From contig JALHOC010000002.1 in assembly GCA_022843225.1 (NCBI GenBank), positions 120,901-184,900 on the forward strand: a stretch of DNA of 64,000 nucleotides, given 5' to 3'. The stretch is from Hyphomonadaceae bacterium (GTDB lineage: Bacteria > Pseudomonadota > Alphaproteobacteria > Caulobacterales > Aquidulcibacteraceae). The notes under the pieces were generated by a model. That model saw nothing but the letters and a program-made list of their open reading frames with translations, made no database searches and was not told the DNA's origin. Shown in pieces: positions 16,776 to 28,151 of this stretch (position 1 is its first letter; every line of letters begins with the position of its first letter). The position numbers and the translations under genes are program-made.

Positions 16776-16808
16776 GCTAGCACCCCACCGCTTAAGACTC
16801 GACATGAC

Positions 16809-16839
16809 AAAAAAGCGAGGCGCGGTCGAATGCCGCGCC
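16809..16839 (-). terminator. Terminator-like hairpin upstream of the TPR gene, antisense side of the cox leader
   Basis: On the minus strand GGCGCGG (16839-16833) pairs with CCGCGCC (16825-16819) around a seven-base loop, followed by TCGC and six T (16814-16809). It looks like an intrinsic terminator, yet no minus-strand gene ends here. It sits between the divergent cox operon and TPR gene and would act either as an attenuator in the TPR leader or as a stop for antisense transcription. Confidence 0.5.
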
Positions 16840-16904
16840 CTATGACTATAGGCGGAGCGTGCGTCGCGCGCCATACCGCTGCTGAATCTAGAGGAGGCGA
16901 GTGC

Positions 16905-19452
<2,548 letters not shown>

Positions 19453-19461
19453 GGGAAGGCC

Positions 19462-20373
19462 GTGGTCGACGTCAGCGCCAATGAAGTTCGCGTGGCTTCT
19501 GCGAGCGATTACATCGCGCTGCTGAAGCCGCGCGTCATGAGCCTGGTGGTGTTCACGGGGCTCGTTGGCTATGTCGCGGCGCCGGGGCAAGGCGATCTCA
19601 TTCTGGGTTTTGCCGCGATCCTCGCCATCGCCATCGCCGCGGGCGCTTCGGGCGCGCTCAATATGTGGTACGATAGTGATATCGATGCGGTGATGACGCG
19701 GACCCGTGCGCGGCCCATTCCATCAGGCCGCGTCGCGCGCGACGAAGCCTTGATGCTGGGGCTGACGCTCTCTGCGCTTTCGGTGGTGACAATGCAGCTC
19801 GCGGCCGGGCCGCTGGCGGCGGCGCTCCTCGCGTTCACCATCTTCTTCTACGCTGTCGTCTACACGATGTGGCTCAAGCGCTGGACGCCACAGAACATCG
19901 TCATCGGCGGGCTCGCGGGCGCGCTGCCGCCGGCGATCGCCTGGGCGGCGAAGACGGGTTCACTTTCGTTCGATGCATGGCTTTTGGTGGCGATCATTTT
20001 CATGTGGACGCCGCCGCACTTCTGGGCGCTGTCGTTGCTGCAGAAAGCCGACTACGCCGCTGCCAAAGTGCCGATGCTGCCGGTGACGGACGGCGCTAAG
20101 GCGACGCGCATGCATATTTTTGTCTATTCGCTGTTGCTGGCGCCGTTGGGCTTGGCGCCGGTGGCCACCGGTCTGGGCGGGATCGTGTACGCCAGCGTCG
20201 CGGCGCTCGGCGGCGCGCTGTTCGTGTTCCTTGCCTGGCGCGTGCTGCGCTCGCAGGCGGGCGAGGGCGAGCCTCACGAAGACAAGCACGCGCGCGCGCT
20301 ATTCGGTTTCTCGATCCTCTATCTGTTCACGCTGTTCGCTGCGCTGCTCGTCGATAAGGGACTTGGCGTATGA
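19462..20373 (+). CDS. ctaB: Protohaem IX farnesyltransferase (haem O synthase)
   Basis: A 303-residue UbiA-type prenyltransferase with about nine membrane segments. The first Asp-rich motif is [15 protein letters not shown] followed by RPIPSGRV, and the second lies in [26 protein letters not shown]. It converts haem B to haem O, the precursor of haem A for the oxidase. A GTG start at 19462 is used, nine bases after ctaD. The stop overlaps the ATG of the next gene (ATGA). Confidence 0.95.
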   Translation: MVDVSANEVRVASASDYIALLKPRVMSLVVFTGLVGYVAAPGQGDLILGFAAILAIAIAAGASGALNMWYDSDIDAVMTRTRARPIPSGRVARDEALMLGLTLSALSVVTMQLAAGPLAAALLAFTIFFYAVVYTMWLKRWTPQNIVIGGLAGALPPAIAWAAKTGSLSFDAWLLVAIIFMWTPPHFWALSLLQKADYAAAKVPMLPVTDGAKATRMHIFVYSLLLAPLGLAPVATGLGGIVYASVAALGGALFVFLAWRVLRSQAGEGEPHEDKHARALFGFSILYLFTLFAALLVDKGLGV

Positions 20374-20525
20374 GCGAGCCGGGCGTCATCCTCTCCGCCG
20401 AACAAGTCGCTGCGCGCAAACGGCGCAATCTGTGGCTGGCGCTTTCGATCGCGGGCTTCGTGTTGCTCGTCTTCTTCATCACATTGGCCAAGCTGCAGGC
20501 TGGCGTCTTGGATCGTCCCCTATGA
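20370..20525 (+). CDS. coxF: CoxF-like small membrane protein of the oxidase operon
   Basis: A 51-residue protein ([20 protein letters not shown] then one helix [20 protein letters not shown]). It lies between ctaB and ctaG with four-base ATGA overlaps on both sides, so translation is coupled. Short single-helix CoxF proteins occupy this place in alphaproteobacterial cox operons. The role is presumed to be in oxidase assembly. It is too short for usual gene finders but is well supported by position. Confidence 0.8.
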   Translation: MSEPGVILSAEQVAARKRRNLWLALSIAGFVLLVFFITLAKLQAGVLDRPL

Positions 20526-21070
20526 GCGCGCCTAATTCCAAACGCATGGCGCGCACCGCAGCCATCGTCGTCGCCGTTGTCGTGGGCATGACAGGCATGG
20601 CTTTCGCCGCCGTGCCGATATACGAGGCCTTCTGCCGCATCACGGGCTATGGCGGCACCACCCAGGTGGCCGACGGCGCGCCGACCGAAATCCTTGATCG
20701 CCGCATCGAAGTGCGCTTCGACTCCAACATTGCGCCAGGCCTGCCGGTCGAGTTCGCGCCTTCCCAGCGCTCTGAAACGCTGCGTATTGGCGAAACCGGG
20801 CTTGCCTTCTATCGGGTCACGAACCTCTCCGACGAGGCGGTGGTCGCGCGCGCGACCTATAATGTGGTGCCGCACCGGGCGGGGCCGTATTTCACCAAGC
20901 TTGAGTGCTTTTGCTTCCAGGATCGGCTGCTGGCCCCTGGCGAAAGCGCCGAGCTGCCGGTGGTCTATTTCGTGAACCCGGAGATCGTGTCGGACTTGGA
21001 TACCGCCGATCTCCAGACGATCACGCTCTCCTATACGTTCTTCCGTTCGGCTGACGCGCCGGCGAGTTGA
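20522..21070 (+). CDS. ctaG: Cytochrome c oxidase assembly protein CtaG/Cox11
   Basis: A 182-residue protein with one N-terminal membrane helix (TAAIVVAVVVGMTGMAFAAVPIY) and a periplasmic immunoglobulin-like domain. The copper-binding ECFCFQ motif is present, as is YEAFCRITGYGG. It delivers copper to the CuB site of subunit I. The ATG at 20522 overlaps the CoxF stop, so the longer in-frame reading from 20120 is not real. Confidence 0.95.
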   Translation: MSAPNSKRMARTAAIVVAVVVGMTGMAFAAVPIYEAFCRITGYGGTTQVADGAPTEILDRRIEVRFDSNIAPGLPVEFAPSQRSETLRIGETGLAFYRVTNLSDEAVVARATYNVVPHRAGPYFTKLECFCFQDRLLAPGESAELPVVYFVNPEIVSDLDTADLQTITLSYTFFRSADAPAS

Positions 21071-21127
21071 GGAATTGGCAAATCACCGGGGCGAGGTTAT
21101 GGCCCGGACAGGCAAGACGAGGCGGAC

Positions 21128-22045
21128 ATGGCGCACGGCGAAGTGAAACACGATTATCACTTGGTGAACCCAAGCGCCTGGCCCTTCGTGGCCTCGGTGG
21201 GCGCGTTTATCGCCGCTGTCGGCGGGGTGGTGCTGATGCGCGGCCTGACCACGGAAGACGGCGACTTCTTCCTCAGCAAGGGGCAGTGGCCGCTCTTCCT
21301 GGCTGGCATGGGCATTTTGGTGCTCACCTGCATCGGCTGGTGGGGCGATGTGATCAAGGAAAGCCGGCAAGGCGATCATACGCCCGTCGTCGATATCGGC
21401 CTCCGGTACGGCATGATCCTGTTCATCGCCTCGGAAGTGATGTTCTTCGTCGCCTGGTTCTGGGTGTTCTTCGAACTGGCGATTTTCCACGGGCATCGCG
21501 CGGATTGGTACGTGCCGACCTGGGACGCCGAGACGGCCGCCGCTTGGGCCAATTGGCCGCCCCCGAACGTCGAAACCTTTGATCCCTTCCATCTGCCGTT
21601 GATCAACACGCTCATTCTGCTCTTGTCAGGGACGACGGTGACGTGGGCGCACCACGCGATGCAGCAGGGCGACCGCAAGGGCGCGACGCTCGGGCTCACG
21701 CTGACTGTGCTGCTCGGCATCGTGTTCAGTTGGGTGCAGTTCGCCGTCGAGTACCCGATCGCCGGGTTTGCGTTCGGCAACACCACAGGCGAACACGCGA
21801 TTACCACCGCCAATGTCTATGGCGCGTCGTTCTTCATGGCGACCGGCTTCCATGGCTTCCACGTCATCATCGGCACGATCTTCCTCGCGGTTTGTCTGCT
21901 GCGCCTGATCCGCGGCGGCATGACCCCGCAGAAGCATTTCGGCCTCGAGGCCGCAGCTTGGTACTGGCATTTCGTTGACGTCGTGTGGCTGTTCCTGTTC
22001 ACCTTTGTCTATGTGATGCCGTACCTCACCATGCAGTCGCATTGA
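21128..22045 (+). CDS. ctaE: Cytochrome c oxidase subunit III
   Basis: A 305-residue seven-helix subunit III. It begins HDYHLVNPSAWPF, has the conserved YGMILFIASEVMFFVAWFW and WAHHAMQQGDRKG, and ends with AAAWYWHFVDVVWLFLF. It stabilises proton uptake of the aa3 oxidase core. The gap after ctaG is 57 bases, the largest in the operon. Confidence 0.97.
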   Translation: MAHGEVKHDYHLVNPSAWPFVASVGAFIAAVGGVVLMRGLTTEDGDFFLSKGQWPLFLAGMGILVLTCIGWWGDVIKESRQGDHTPVVDIGLRYGMILFIASEVMFFVAWFWVFFELAIFHGHRADWYVPTWDAETAAAWANWPPPNVETFDPFHLPLINTLILLLSGTTVTWAHHAMQQGDRKGATLGLTLTVLLGIVFSWVQFAVEYPIAGFAFGNTTGEHAITTANVYGASFFMATGFHGFHVIIGTIFLAVCLLRLIRGGMTPQKHFGLEAAAWYWHFVDVVWLFLFTFVYVMPYLTMQSH

Positions 22046-22416
22046 CGGCGGCGCGACCTTCACCGTGGGTGGCGGGCGTTCGGCTCCGTTGCCCGCAATG
22101 CGGCGAGGGCGAGGTGTTTCAAGGCTATCTGAAGTTCCGCGATCGGTGTCGGGCGTGCGACGCGGACTTTACCGCCGCCGATGCGGGCGATGGGCCGGCC
22201 GTGTTCGTGATCTTGATCGTGGGCGCAATCGTCGCGCCCTTGCTCATCATCTTGCAGTTCGGCTTGCACGTGCCGGACGTGATCGCGATCACGGTCACCA
22301 TGGTCACGGCAATTGTGTTGTGTCTGGCGCTGTTGCCGCCCTTCAAGTCCGTGCTGTTCGCACTGCAATGGGCGAATAAGGCGCGCCAAGTCACAAACGA
22401 GGACGTTGAGGGATGA
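22042..22416 (+). CDS. DUF983 membrane protein
   Basis: A 124-residue protein with an N-terminal zinc-ribbon-like part (RLRCPQCGEGEVF ... CRACDADF) and two membrane helices (about 52-74 and 78-98). DUF983 proteins occur inside cox operons of alphaproteobacteria and are thought to help oxidase assembly. The TTG at 22042 overlaps the ctaE stop (TTGA), and the zinc ribbon begins 15 residues later, so this start is preferred. Confidence 0.88.
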   Translation: MTAARPSPWVAGVRLRCPQCGEGEVFQGYLKFRDRCRACDADFTAADAGDGPAVFVILIVGAIVAPLLIILQFGLHVPDVIAITVTMVTAIVLCLALLPPFKSVLFALQWANKARQVTNEDVEG

Positions 22417-23102
22417 TCCGCTTTCGCCCCCTGCCGCTGATGACCTTGCTCACCGTGCTTGCGCTGGCCGTGCTGATCGCGCTCGGCCGCTGGCAGTGGG
22501 AAAAGTTCGAGACCAAGACCGCCGCTGCGGAGGAGCCGGTGGCGGAGATGACAATCGAAGCCTACACGCCGCTGCCGGACGGGCTACAATTCGTGTTCGG
22601 GCTGCGCACCGACACGCGCGAGCAGGGCTGGCGCGTGTTCGCGCCGGTGCAGTTCGGCGAGAGCGTCGTGTTCGTCGATTCCGACTTTATCCCAGGGGTG
22701 GAGCCGCCCAACGCCGACGAAGTGCGCATGCCGGCGACGTTGCGTCTCGGTGCGCCCATCGTTGGCGCCAGCATTCGCCCCGAAGGCGCGGGCCCGATGA
22801 CGCTGGCGCCGCGCCCGATGCAGCGGCTCTGGTTCGCGGTCGATCTCAACGCCATGGGCCGCAATGCCGGGCTCGTGAACATCGCCGATTATTATCTCGC
22901 CGTCGGTTATGTTGGCGCCGACGGGCGCGCGACCGCCAATCCGTTCGCGCTCGCTCCTGGGGCGGATGCACTGCCGCCTGCGCGTCACATGGGCTATGCG
23001 CTCACCTGGTACGGTTTGGCTCTGGTGTTGCTTGTGATCTTTTTCGCCTATCATATCAGCGTGAAGCGCCTGACCTTGGCGCCGCCGCGCCGGCAAGATT
23101 GA
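22413..23102 (+). CDS. surf1: SURF1-family oxidase assembly protein
   Basis: A 229-residue SURF1 protein: an N-terminal membrane helix (LMTLLTVLALAVLIALGRWQWEK), a periplasmic domain with TREQGWRVFAPV, and a C-terminal helix (ALTWYGLALVLLVIFFAYH) with the conserved YALTWYGLA. SURF1 helps insert haem A into subunit I. The ATG overlaps the DUF983 stop. Confidence 0.93.
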   Translation: MIRFRPLPLMTLLTVLALAVLIALGRWQWEKFETKTAAAEEPVAEMTIEAYTPLPDGLQFVFGLRTDTREQGWRVFAPVQFGESVVFVDSDFIPGVEPPNADEVRMPATLRLGAPIVGASIRPEGAGPMTLAPRPMQRLWFAVDLNAMGRNAGLVNIADYYLAVGYVGADGRATANPFALAPGADALPPARHMGYALTWYGLALVLLVIFFAYHISVKRLTLAPPRRQD

Positions 23103-23108
23103 GCGCTG

Positions 23109-24365
23109 ATGTCCGAACTTGAACTGGTCCGATTGTCGAACGGGTTGCGTGTGGCGCTCGATCCGATGCCGGGCCTGGGCACGGCTTCCTTGGGTGTTTG
23201 GCAGCGTGTTGGCGCGCGCTGGGAGCCCGCCGAGCACAACGGCGTGGCGCATCTGTTTGAGCATATGGCGTTCAAGGGCGCGGGCGCGCGCGACGCGCGC
23301 CAATTCGCGGAAGCCATCGAGAATGTCGGCGGGCATTTGAACGCCGCCACCAGTTATGAGCGCACGGCCTATTATGCGCGTGTCGTGGCCGAGCATGCGC
23401 CGTTTGCGCTTGATCTGATCGCCGACATCCTGTTCGCGCCGCACTGGAATGCTGACGATCTGGAAAAGGAAAAGGGCGTGGTCGCGCAGGAGCGCGGCGA
23501 GGCCTTCGATATCCCCGACGACCGCGTGTTCGAATTACACCAGGCGGCTCTGTTCGAAGGCCAGGCTCTCGGTCGGCCAATTCTCGGCGAAGCAAACACG
23601 CTCGCGAATGTCAGTATCGAGACGCTGACGCGGTTCCGCGATGCGCATCTCTCGCCCGAGCAAGTGGTGATCTCGATAGCCGGCGCCTTTGACCGCGTGG
23701 CGTTTCTCGATGTTGCGGAGCGCCGCTACGGCGGCCTCAAAGCGACCCCCGCGCAAGCCTTCGCGCCGGCGCGGCCCTTAGCCGGGCGCGGGCGCGAAGC
23801 AAGAAAGCTGGAACAAGCGCATCTGGTGCTCTCTTGGCCCGCGCCGCCTGCTGGGGCTGAGGCCTTGTACGCGGCGCGCTTGCTGGCGGAGATTTTTGGC
23901 GGCGGTATGTCGTCGCGGCTCTTCCAAGAGGTGCGCGAGACATTGGGGCTCGCCTACACGATCGAGGCCTTCCTCGACACATTGGAGGATTGCGGGCGGC
24001 TGATGGTCTATGCCGGCTGCGACGCGAAGAACGCCGCCGCAGTGGCGGATATTGTCGGCGTGCAATTGGCGCGCCTGGCTGAAACCGGTCCAGAACCAAG
24101 CGAGCTGTTGCGCGCCAAGGCGGTGGCGCGCGCGGGCATGTTGATGGGGCTGGAAGCGCCCTCGGCGCGGGCTGAGGCGCGCGCGAGCCAAGTGTTCCAG
24201 CGTGATCGGCTGATCCCCTTCGAAGATATAGGCGCCAAGGTGGAGGCGGTGACGGCGGGCGAAATCCAGGCCTTGGCGCGCGCGGCGCTGGCGGGACCTG
24301 TGTGCGCTTCTGTAATTGGCCCGAAAGCGGGGCTTGGCGCGCTCGATCGTCTTGATGCAAGCTGA
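23109..24365 (+). CDS. M16 family zinc peptidase
   Basis: A 418-residue single-unit M16 (pitrilysin/MPP-like) peptidase. The inverted zinc motif HLFEHMAFKG (HxxEH) appears near residue 45, and the C-terminal half carries GGGMSSRLFQEVRETLGLAY, the substrate-binding R-Y pattern. No signal peptide is seen, so it is cytoplasmic or peripheral. It follows SURF1 by six bases. In alphaproteobacteria an M16 peptidase is often found after the cox operon, but no direct role in oxidase assembly is shown. Confidence 0.9.
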   Translation: MSELELVRLSNGLRVALDPMPGLGTASLGVWQRVGARWEPAEHNGVAHLFEHMAFKGAGARDARQFAEAIENVGGHLNAATSYERTAYYARVVAEHAPFALDLIADILFAPHWNADDLEKEKGVVAQERGEAFDIPDDRVFELHQAALFEGQALGRPILGEANTLANVSIETLTRFRDAHLSPEQVVISIAGAFDRVAFLDVAERRYGGLKATPAQAFAPARPLAGRGREARKLEQAHLVLSWPAPPAGAEALYAARLLAEIFGGGMSSRLFQEVRETLGLAYTIEAFLDTLEDCGRLMVYAGCDAKNAAAVADIVGVQLARLAETGPEPSELLRAKAVARAGMLMGLEAPSARAEARASQVFQRDRLIPFEDIGAKVEAVTAGEIQALARAALAGPVCASVIGPKAGLGALDRLDAS

Positions 24366-24373
24366 CGCTCGCC

Positions 24374-24949
24374 ATGGCCTTGATGCGCAAAGACACCGAG
24401 GGCGGACGCCGGCTTGACGGAGACGGCGTTTATCTGCGCGCGCCCGAGCTGCGCGATTATCAGGATTGGGCCACGCTGCGCGAAGCCAGCCGCGCGTTCC
24501 TGACCCCCTGGGAGCCGACGTGGGCACAGGATGAAACCTCGCGCGGGGCCTTCCGCTACAAATTGCGCCGCTATGCCGAGGACGCGCGTGACGACAAAGC
24601 CTACGCGCTGTTCGTGTTCCGCGAGGAAGATGACGCGCTCTTGGGCGGGGTCACGCTCTCGAATGTGCGCCGCGGCGTGGCTCAAACCGCCTCGCTCGGC
24701 TATTGGGCCGGGGAGGCGCATGCCGGCAAGGGCTACATCACCGCCGCCGTGCGCGCGGTTCTGTTGTACGCGTTCGACGATCTCGGCCTGCACCGCGTCG
24801 AAGCAGCCTGCCAGCCGGACAATGCCGCCTCGCGCCGCGTGCTGGCAAAGGCGGGCTTCACCGAAGAGGGCGCCGCCCGCGCTTATCTCAAGATCAATGG
24901 CGCATGGCGCGATCATGTGTTGTTTGGGATCGTCAACCCTAACGGATAA
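24374..24949 (+). CDS. GNAT acetyltransferase, RimJ/RimL-like
   Basis: A 191-residue GNAT-family N-acetyltransferase. VYLRAPELRDYQDW opens the domain, LGYWAGEAHAGKGYITAAV holds the acetyl-CoA loop (about residues 112-130), and HRVEAACQPDNAASRRVLAKAGF is the RimJ-type signature. It acetylates a ribosomal protein or another amine. It follows the M16 gene after eight bases and precedes the MaoC gene after three, suggesting one transcript. Confidence 0.88.
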   Translation: MALMRKDTEGGRRLDGDGVYLRAPELRDYQDWATLREASRAFLTPWEPTWAQDETSRGAFRYKLRRYAEDARDDKAYALFVFREEDDALLGGVTLSNVRRGVAQTASLGYWAGEAHAGKGYITAAVRAVLLYAFDDLGLHRVEAACQPDNAASRRVLAKAGFTEEGAARAYLKINGAWRDHVLFGIVNPNG

Positions 24950-24952
24950 GCC

Positions 24953-25399
24953 ATGACGCTGCCTGTGACTCAGTCGCTCTATTTCGAGGATATCTCCGTC
25001 GGCATGCGTGAGAGCTATCGGAAGATCGTCAAGTCCTCGGATGTCGTGGGCTTCGCGGAGATCTCGGGCGATCGCAATCCGATCCACCTCTCAGAGCACT
25101 TCGCCGCCAAGACGCCGTTCGGCGGCCGCATCGCCCACGGCCTCTACACAGCGAGCCTGATCTCGGCGGTCATTGGCACGCGGCTGCCGGGGCCGGGCGC
25201 GATTTATCTCTCGCAGACCTTACGGTTCCTTGCGCCGGTGCGCATTGGCGACACAGTCGACGCCAGCGTCGAAATCACGGAGCTCACCGAGAAAGGCCAT
25301 CGCGCCAAGCTGAGATGCGAGTGCCGCGTCGGCGAGACCCTGGTGCTTGAAGGCGAAGCCTTGGTGAAAGTTCCGGCGCGGGCAGCAGCGAACGCATAG
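24953..25399 (+). CDS. MaoC-like (R)-enoyl-CoA hydratase
   Basis: A 148-residue hot-dog protein. The hydratase motif is SGDRNPIHLSEHFAAKTPFGGRIAHG, with the catalytic Asp and His in place. It hydrates trans-2-enoyl-CoA and could feed fatty acid or polyhydroxyalkanoate metabolism. The acyl-CoA ligase follows after 84 bases. Confidence 0.9.
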   Translation: MTLPVTQSLYFEDISVGMRESYRKIVKSSDVVGFAEISGDRNPIHLSEHFAAKTPFGGRIAHGLYTASLISAVIGTRLPGPGAIYLSQTLRFLAPVRIGDTVDASVEITELTEKGHRAKLRCECRVGETLVLEGEALVKVPARAAANA

Positions 25400-25483
25400 C
25401 CTCTTGGCGGGCGCACGGCTTCGCGTCACAAAACGCCATGCTGCTTCCGCCGCCCTAATGGCGCGTGGGATCGGGGGGTAAGT

Positions 25484-27085
25484 ATGGCCGCTTCCTTGAA
25501 ACCGGAAGACTTCGCTGAGATGGCGACCTTGGGTGATATTGCGCGCTTTCACGGTCGCACGCGCCCACACCAGATCGCGCTCGCGTTCGAGGGGCGGCTC
25601 ACCGCCTATGCCGACCTCGACCGACGTACAAATCAGATCGCGAATGCGCTCGGCGGTGCGGGCGTCGGACGCGGCAATTGCGTCGCCTATTTGGGCAAGA
25701 ACAGCGATCTCTATTTCGAGCTTCTGCTTGGCGCGAACAAAGCCGGCGCGTTCGTTGCGCCAATCGGCTGGCGGCTTTCAGCGCCCGAAGTGGCCTACAT
25801 TCTCGCGGATTCCCAGGCGCGCTTGGTCTTTGTTGGGCCGGAAGTGATGGAGGTCGCGCGCGCCGCGCTGGCCGAGCTTGCCGCGCCGCCACCGCTGATC
25901 GCTATGGAGTCGAACGCGCCCGATCTCGTCGCGTTTGAGGCGTGGCGCGACGCGGCCGAAGCTGGCGATCCAGGCGTCGCTGTTGAAACCCATGACACCG
26001 CTTTGTTGCTCTATACTTCGGGGACCACGGGCAAGCCCAAGGGCGTGATGCTCACCAATACCAACATCATGCGCTCGCGCGCGAGCTTGGCGCTGGCCGC
26101 CATGGGCTGGAACGAGTGGGACGAAAGCGAGGTGAGCCTCGCGGCGATGCCGGTGGCCCACATCGGCGGCTCGGGCTGGGGGCTCGTCGGGCTGCTCAAC
26201 GGCGTCAAAACCGTGGTGGCGCGCGAGTTCAATCCGATGGAAGCGTTGGAGCTGATCGAGCGCGAGCGCATCGCCAAAATGTTCATGGTGCCGGCGGCGC
26301 TGCAATTCGTGATCCGCCAGCCGCGCGCGCGCGAAATCGACTATTCCAGCCTCAAATACATCTTGTACGGCGCCTCGCCGATGCCGGTGGATTTGCTGCG
26401 CGAATGCATGGACGTGTTCGGATGTCAGTTTTGCCAGCAATACGGCATGACCGAAACCACCGGCACGATCGTCTATCTGCCGCCGGAGGATCACGATCCG
26501 AAGGGCAATACGCGCATGCGCGGCGCCGGCTTGCCGATGCCGGGCGTCGAGCTATGCATTCTCGACGCGGAGGGCAATCGCCTCGGCCCCAACCAAGTCG
26601 GCGAGATCGCCACGCGCAGCCAAGCCAATATGAAAGGCTATTGGCGCAACGAGACCGCGACCGCGTCCGCCGTCAACACCGATGGGTGGCTACGCACGGG
26701 CGATGCGGGCTATCTCGATGAGGATGGCTATCTCTACATCCAGGACCGCATCAAGGACATGATCTGTTCGGGCGCGGAGAACATCTATCCTGCGGAGGTC
26801 GAGAACGCGATCCATGGCCATCCCCATGTCGCCGAAGTCGCCGTGATCGGCGTGCCCGATGACGTCTGGGGCGAAGCGGTGAAGGCGATCGTGGTGGCCA
26901 AGCCAGGCGTCACGCCTGATGCCAACGACATTATCGCGTTCGCTAAATCGCGCATCGCGCACTTCAAAGCGCCCAAGAGCGTGGATTTTCTGGATCGCCC
27001 CTTGCCGCGCAATCCGTCCGGCAAAATCCTACGCCGTGAATTGCGCGAGCCGTATTGGGCGGGGAAAGAGCGGCGGGTGAATTAG
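25484..27085 (+). CDS. Acyl-CoA ligase (AMP-forming, ANL superfamily)
   Basis: A 533-residue adenylating enzyme. The P-loop motif is LLYTSGTTGKPKG (about residue 178), followed by QQYGMTETTG, GWLRTGDAGYLDEDGY, and the C-terminal catalytic Lys in NPSGKILRREL. It activates a fatty or aromatic carboxylate to its CoA ester. The neighbouring MaoC hydratase suggests fatty acid metabolism. The substrate-binding segment is not diagnostic. Confidence 0.92.
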   Translation: MAASLKPEDFAEMATLGDIARFHGRTRPHQIALAFEGRLTAYADLDRRTNQIANALGGAGVGRGNCVAYLGKNSDLYFELLLGANKAGAFVAPIGWRLSAPEVAYILADSQARLVFVGPEVMEVARAALAELAAPPPLIAMESNAPDLVAFEAWRDAAEAGDPGVAVETHDTALLLYTSGTTGKPKGVMLTNTNIMRSRASLALAAMGWNEWDESEVSLAAMPVAHIGGSGWGLVGLLNGVKTVVAREFNPMEALELIERERIAKMFMVPAALQFVIRQPRAREIDYSSLKYILYGASPMPVDLLRECMDVFGCQFCQQYGMTETTGTIVYLPPEDHDPKGNTRMRGAGLPMPGVELCILDAEGNRLGPNQVGEIATRSQANMKGYWRNETATASAVNTDGWLRTGDAGYLDEDGYLYIQDRIKDMICSGAENIYPAEVENAIHGHPHVAEVAVIGVPDDVWGEAVKAIVVAKPGVTPDANDIIAFAKSRIAHFKAPKSVDFLDRPLPRNPSGKILRRELREPYWAGKERRVN

Positions 27086-27133
27086 CCCTGGAAAGTGTGT
27101 GTCACTCTTTCACCAAATCGTCATGAGGTCGCC

Positions 27134-28075
27134 ATGAGAATCGATCCGAGAGGATTTGCTGTCACGGCTGCGGTGATGATTGCTTTGGGAGCGGGTGCGC
27201 TGGCGACGGAGCTTGCTCCGATTCCGGGCAGGGAAGACGCAACGATGCAAGCCCTGTGCGCAATCCCGCCAATTCTGCGTGAGGAAGCGTTTTTCGAGGA
27301 CCGCGTGGGCTTCAACTGGACGGGGACGACGGGAACGCCCTTGGAGCGGCTGCCAGTTGAAGTTCCCGGCTATGCGCCGGAGCCTGGTGCGACGATGGAG
27401 GAGATGCGGGTGCATCGCCCTACCGTTGGAATGGTCGCGAATGCCGCGCTGGGACGCGGTGGGGCATGGGCGCAGCTGACAAATTCGCCGGGTGCTGAGG
27501 GGGGGCTAATTCCGGAGCTGCTACCCCACGGTCCTCAGGACGGTCCGTTGATCCACTACGCCGTAGCCAAGGAGCTAGGCCCAGAATGCGCTCTTCAAGA
27601 CTGGCTTTTGCCGTTAGTTCGAGACGCACGAGATCCCTATCGCACTGGGCGCGTCGATTTCATGGCGTTGGGCATCCGAGAAGAATTGGAAGTCTCAGTT
27701 CCGGAAGCCATTCGCACTCTCGAAGTCAACCGCGCGGCTGGCCGTTGCGTGAGCGCGCAGTGGGCGCCGCGCGCTGCGCTGCCATTGCGCGCGTTCCGCG
27801 CATACGAGCAGCGCAACGAGGGCCCATACACATACTGGCTCAGTCCGCATGTTGTCACGCGCAATGGGGAAGTTGTGTACTTTTCGATGGGGGTAGTGCG
27901 GCGCACACGGGCGCTGGAAATGCTTGGAAATCGGGGTCCTGATCCTGGCGAGCGGGTATGCTGCGTGACGCCGCTACCCGTGGGCGGGTGTAGCCGTTAT
28001 GGCGGGCCAGACCCGTACATGTTTTACATCCGTGGCATGCGTGCCGTTTGGCGTGTCGGACAGCCAGTGAATTAG
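27134..28075 (+). CDS. Exported protein of unknown function
   Basis: A 313-residue protein I do not recognise. A signal peptide (FAVTAAVMIALGAGALA) is followed by a mature part with seven Cys, including a CC pair and a Cys-rich end around CCVTPLPVGGCSRYGG. The body is rich in Pro, Gly and Trp/Tyr, with no repeats and no obvious catalytic motif. Base composition is slightly less GC-biased at third positions than the neighbouring ligase. It is followed by a possible short peptide gene and a gene-free, palindrome-rich stretch, so this part could be a strain-specific insertion. The ATG at 27134 starts the signal peptide. Confidence 0.6.
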   Translation: MRIDPRGFAVTAAVMIALGAGALATELAPIPGREDATMQALCAIPPILREEAFFEDRVGFNWTGTTGTPLERLPVEVPGYAPEPGATMEEMRVHRPTVGMVANAALGRGGAWAQLTNSPGAEGGLIPELLPHGPQDGPLIHYAVAKELGPECALQDWLLPLVRDARDPYRTGRVDFMALGIREELEVSVPEAIRTLEVNRAAGRCVSAQWAPRAALPLRAFRAYEQRNEGPYTYWLSPHVVTRNGEVVYFSMGVVRRTRALEMLGNRGPDPGERVCCVTPLPVGGCSRYGGPDPYMFYIRGMRAVWRVGQPVN

Positions 28076-28085
28076 GGAGGCGATC

Positions 28086-28151
28086 ATGGGTGGCAGGCGA
28101 GTGACGCGCGGAACGCGGCCAACGTTGGTGAGGGCGACATACACAATTTAG
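28086..28151 (+). CDS. Possible 21-residue basic peptide
   Basis: ATG at 28086 is preceded by GGGAGG with a five-base gap, and a 21-codon frame (MGGRRVTRGTRPTLVRATYTI) ends at TAG 28151. It follows the unknown exported protein by ten bases. Five Arg and no acidic residue make it basic. Without comparative data it may be a chance frame with a good ribosome site. Confidence 0.3.
   Translation: MGGRRVTRGTRPTLVRATYTI

Noticed and set aside
16215..16904. 230-codon extension in front of ctaC
   Set aside because: The signal peptide and GAGGAGG site place the start at the GTG at 16905; the extension overlaps the TPR gene on the other strand.
20120..20521. Upstream extension of ctaG
   Set aside because: Overlaps ctaB and coxF in other frames; the ATGA overlap at 20522 gives the start.
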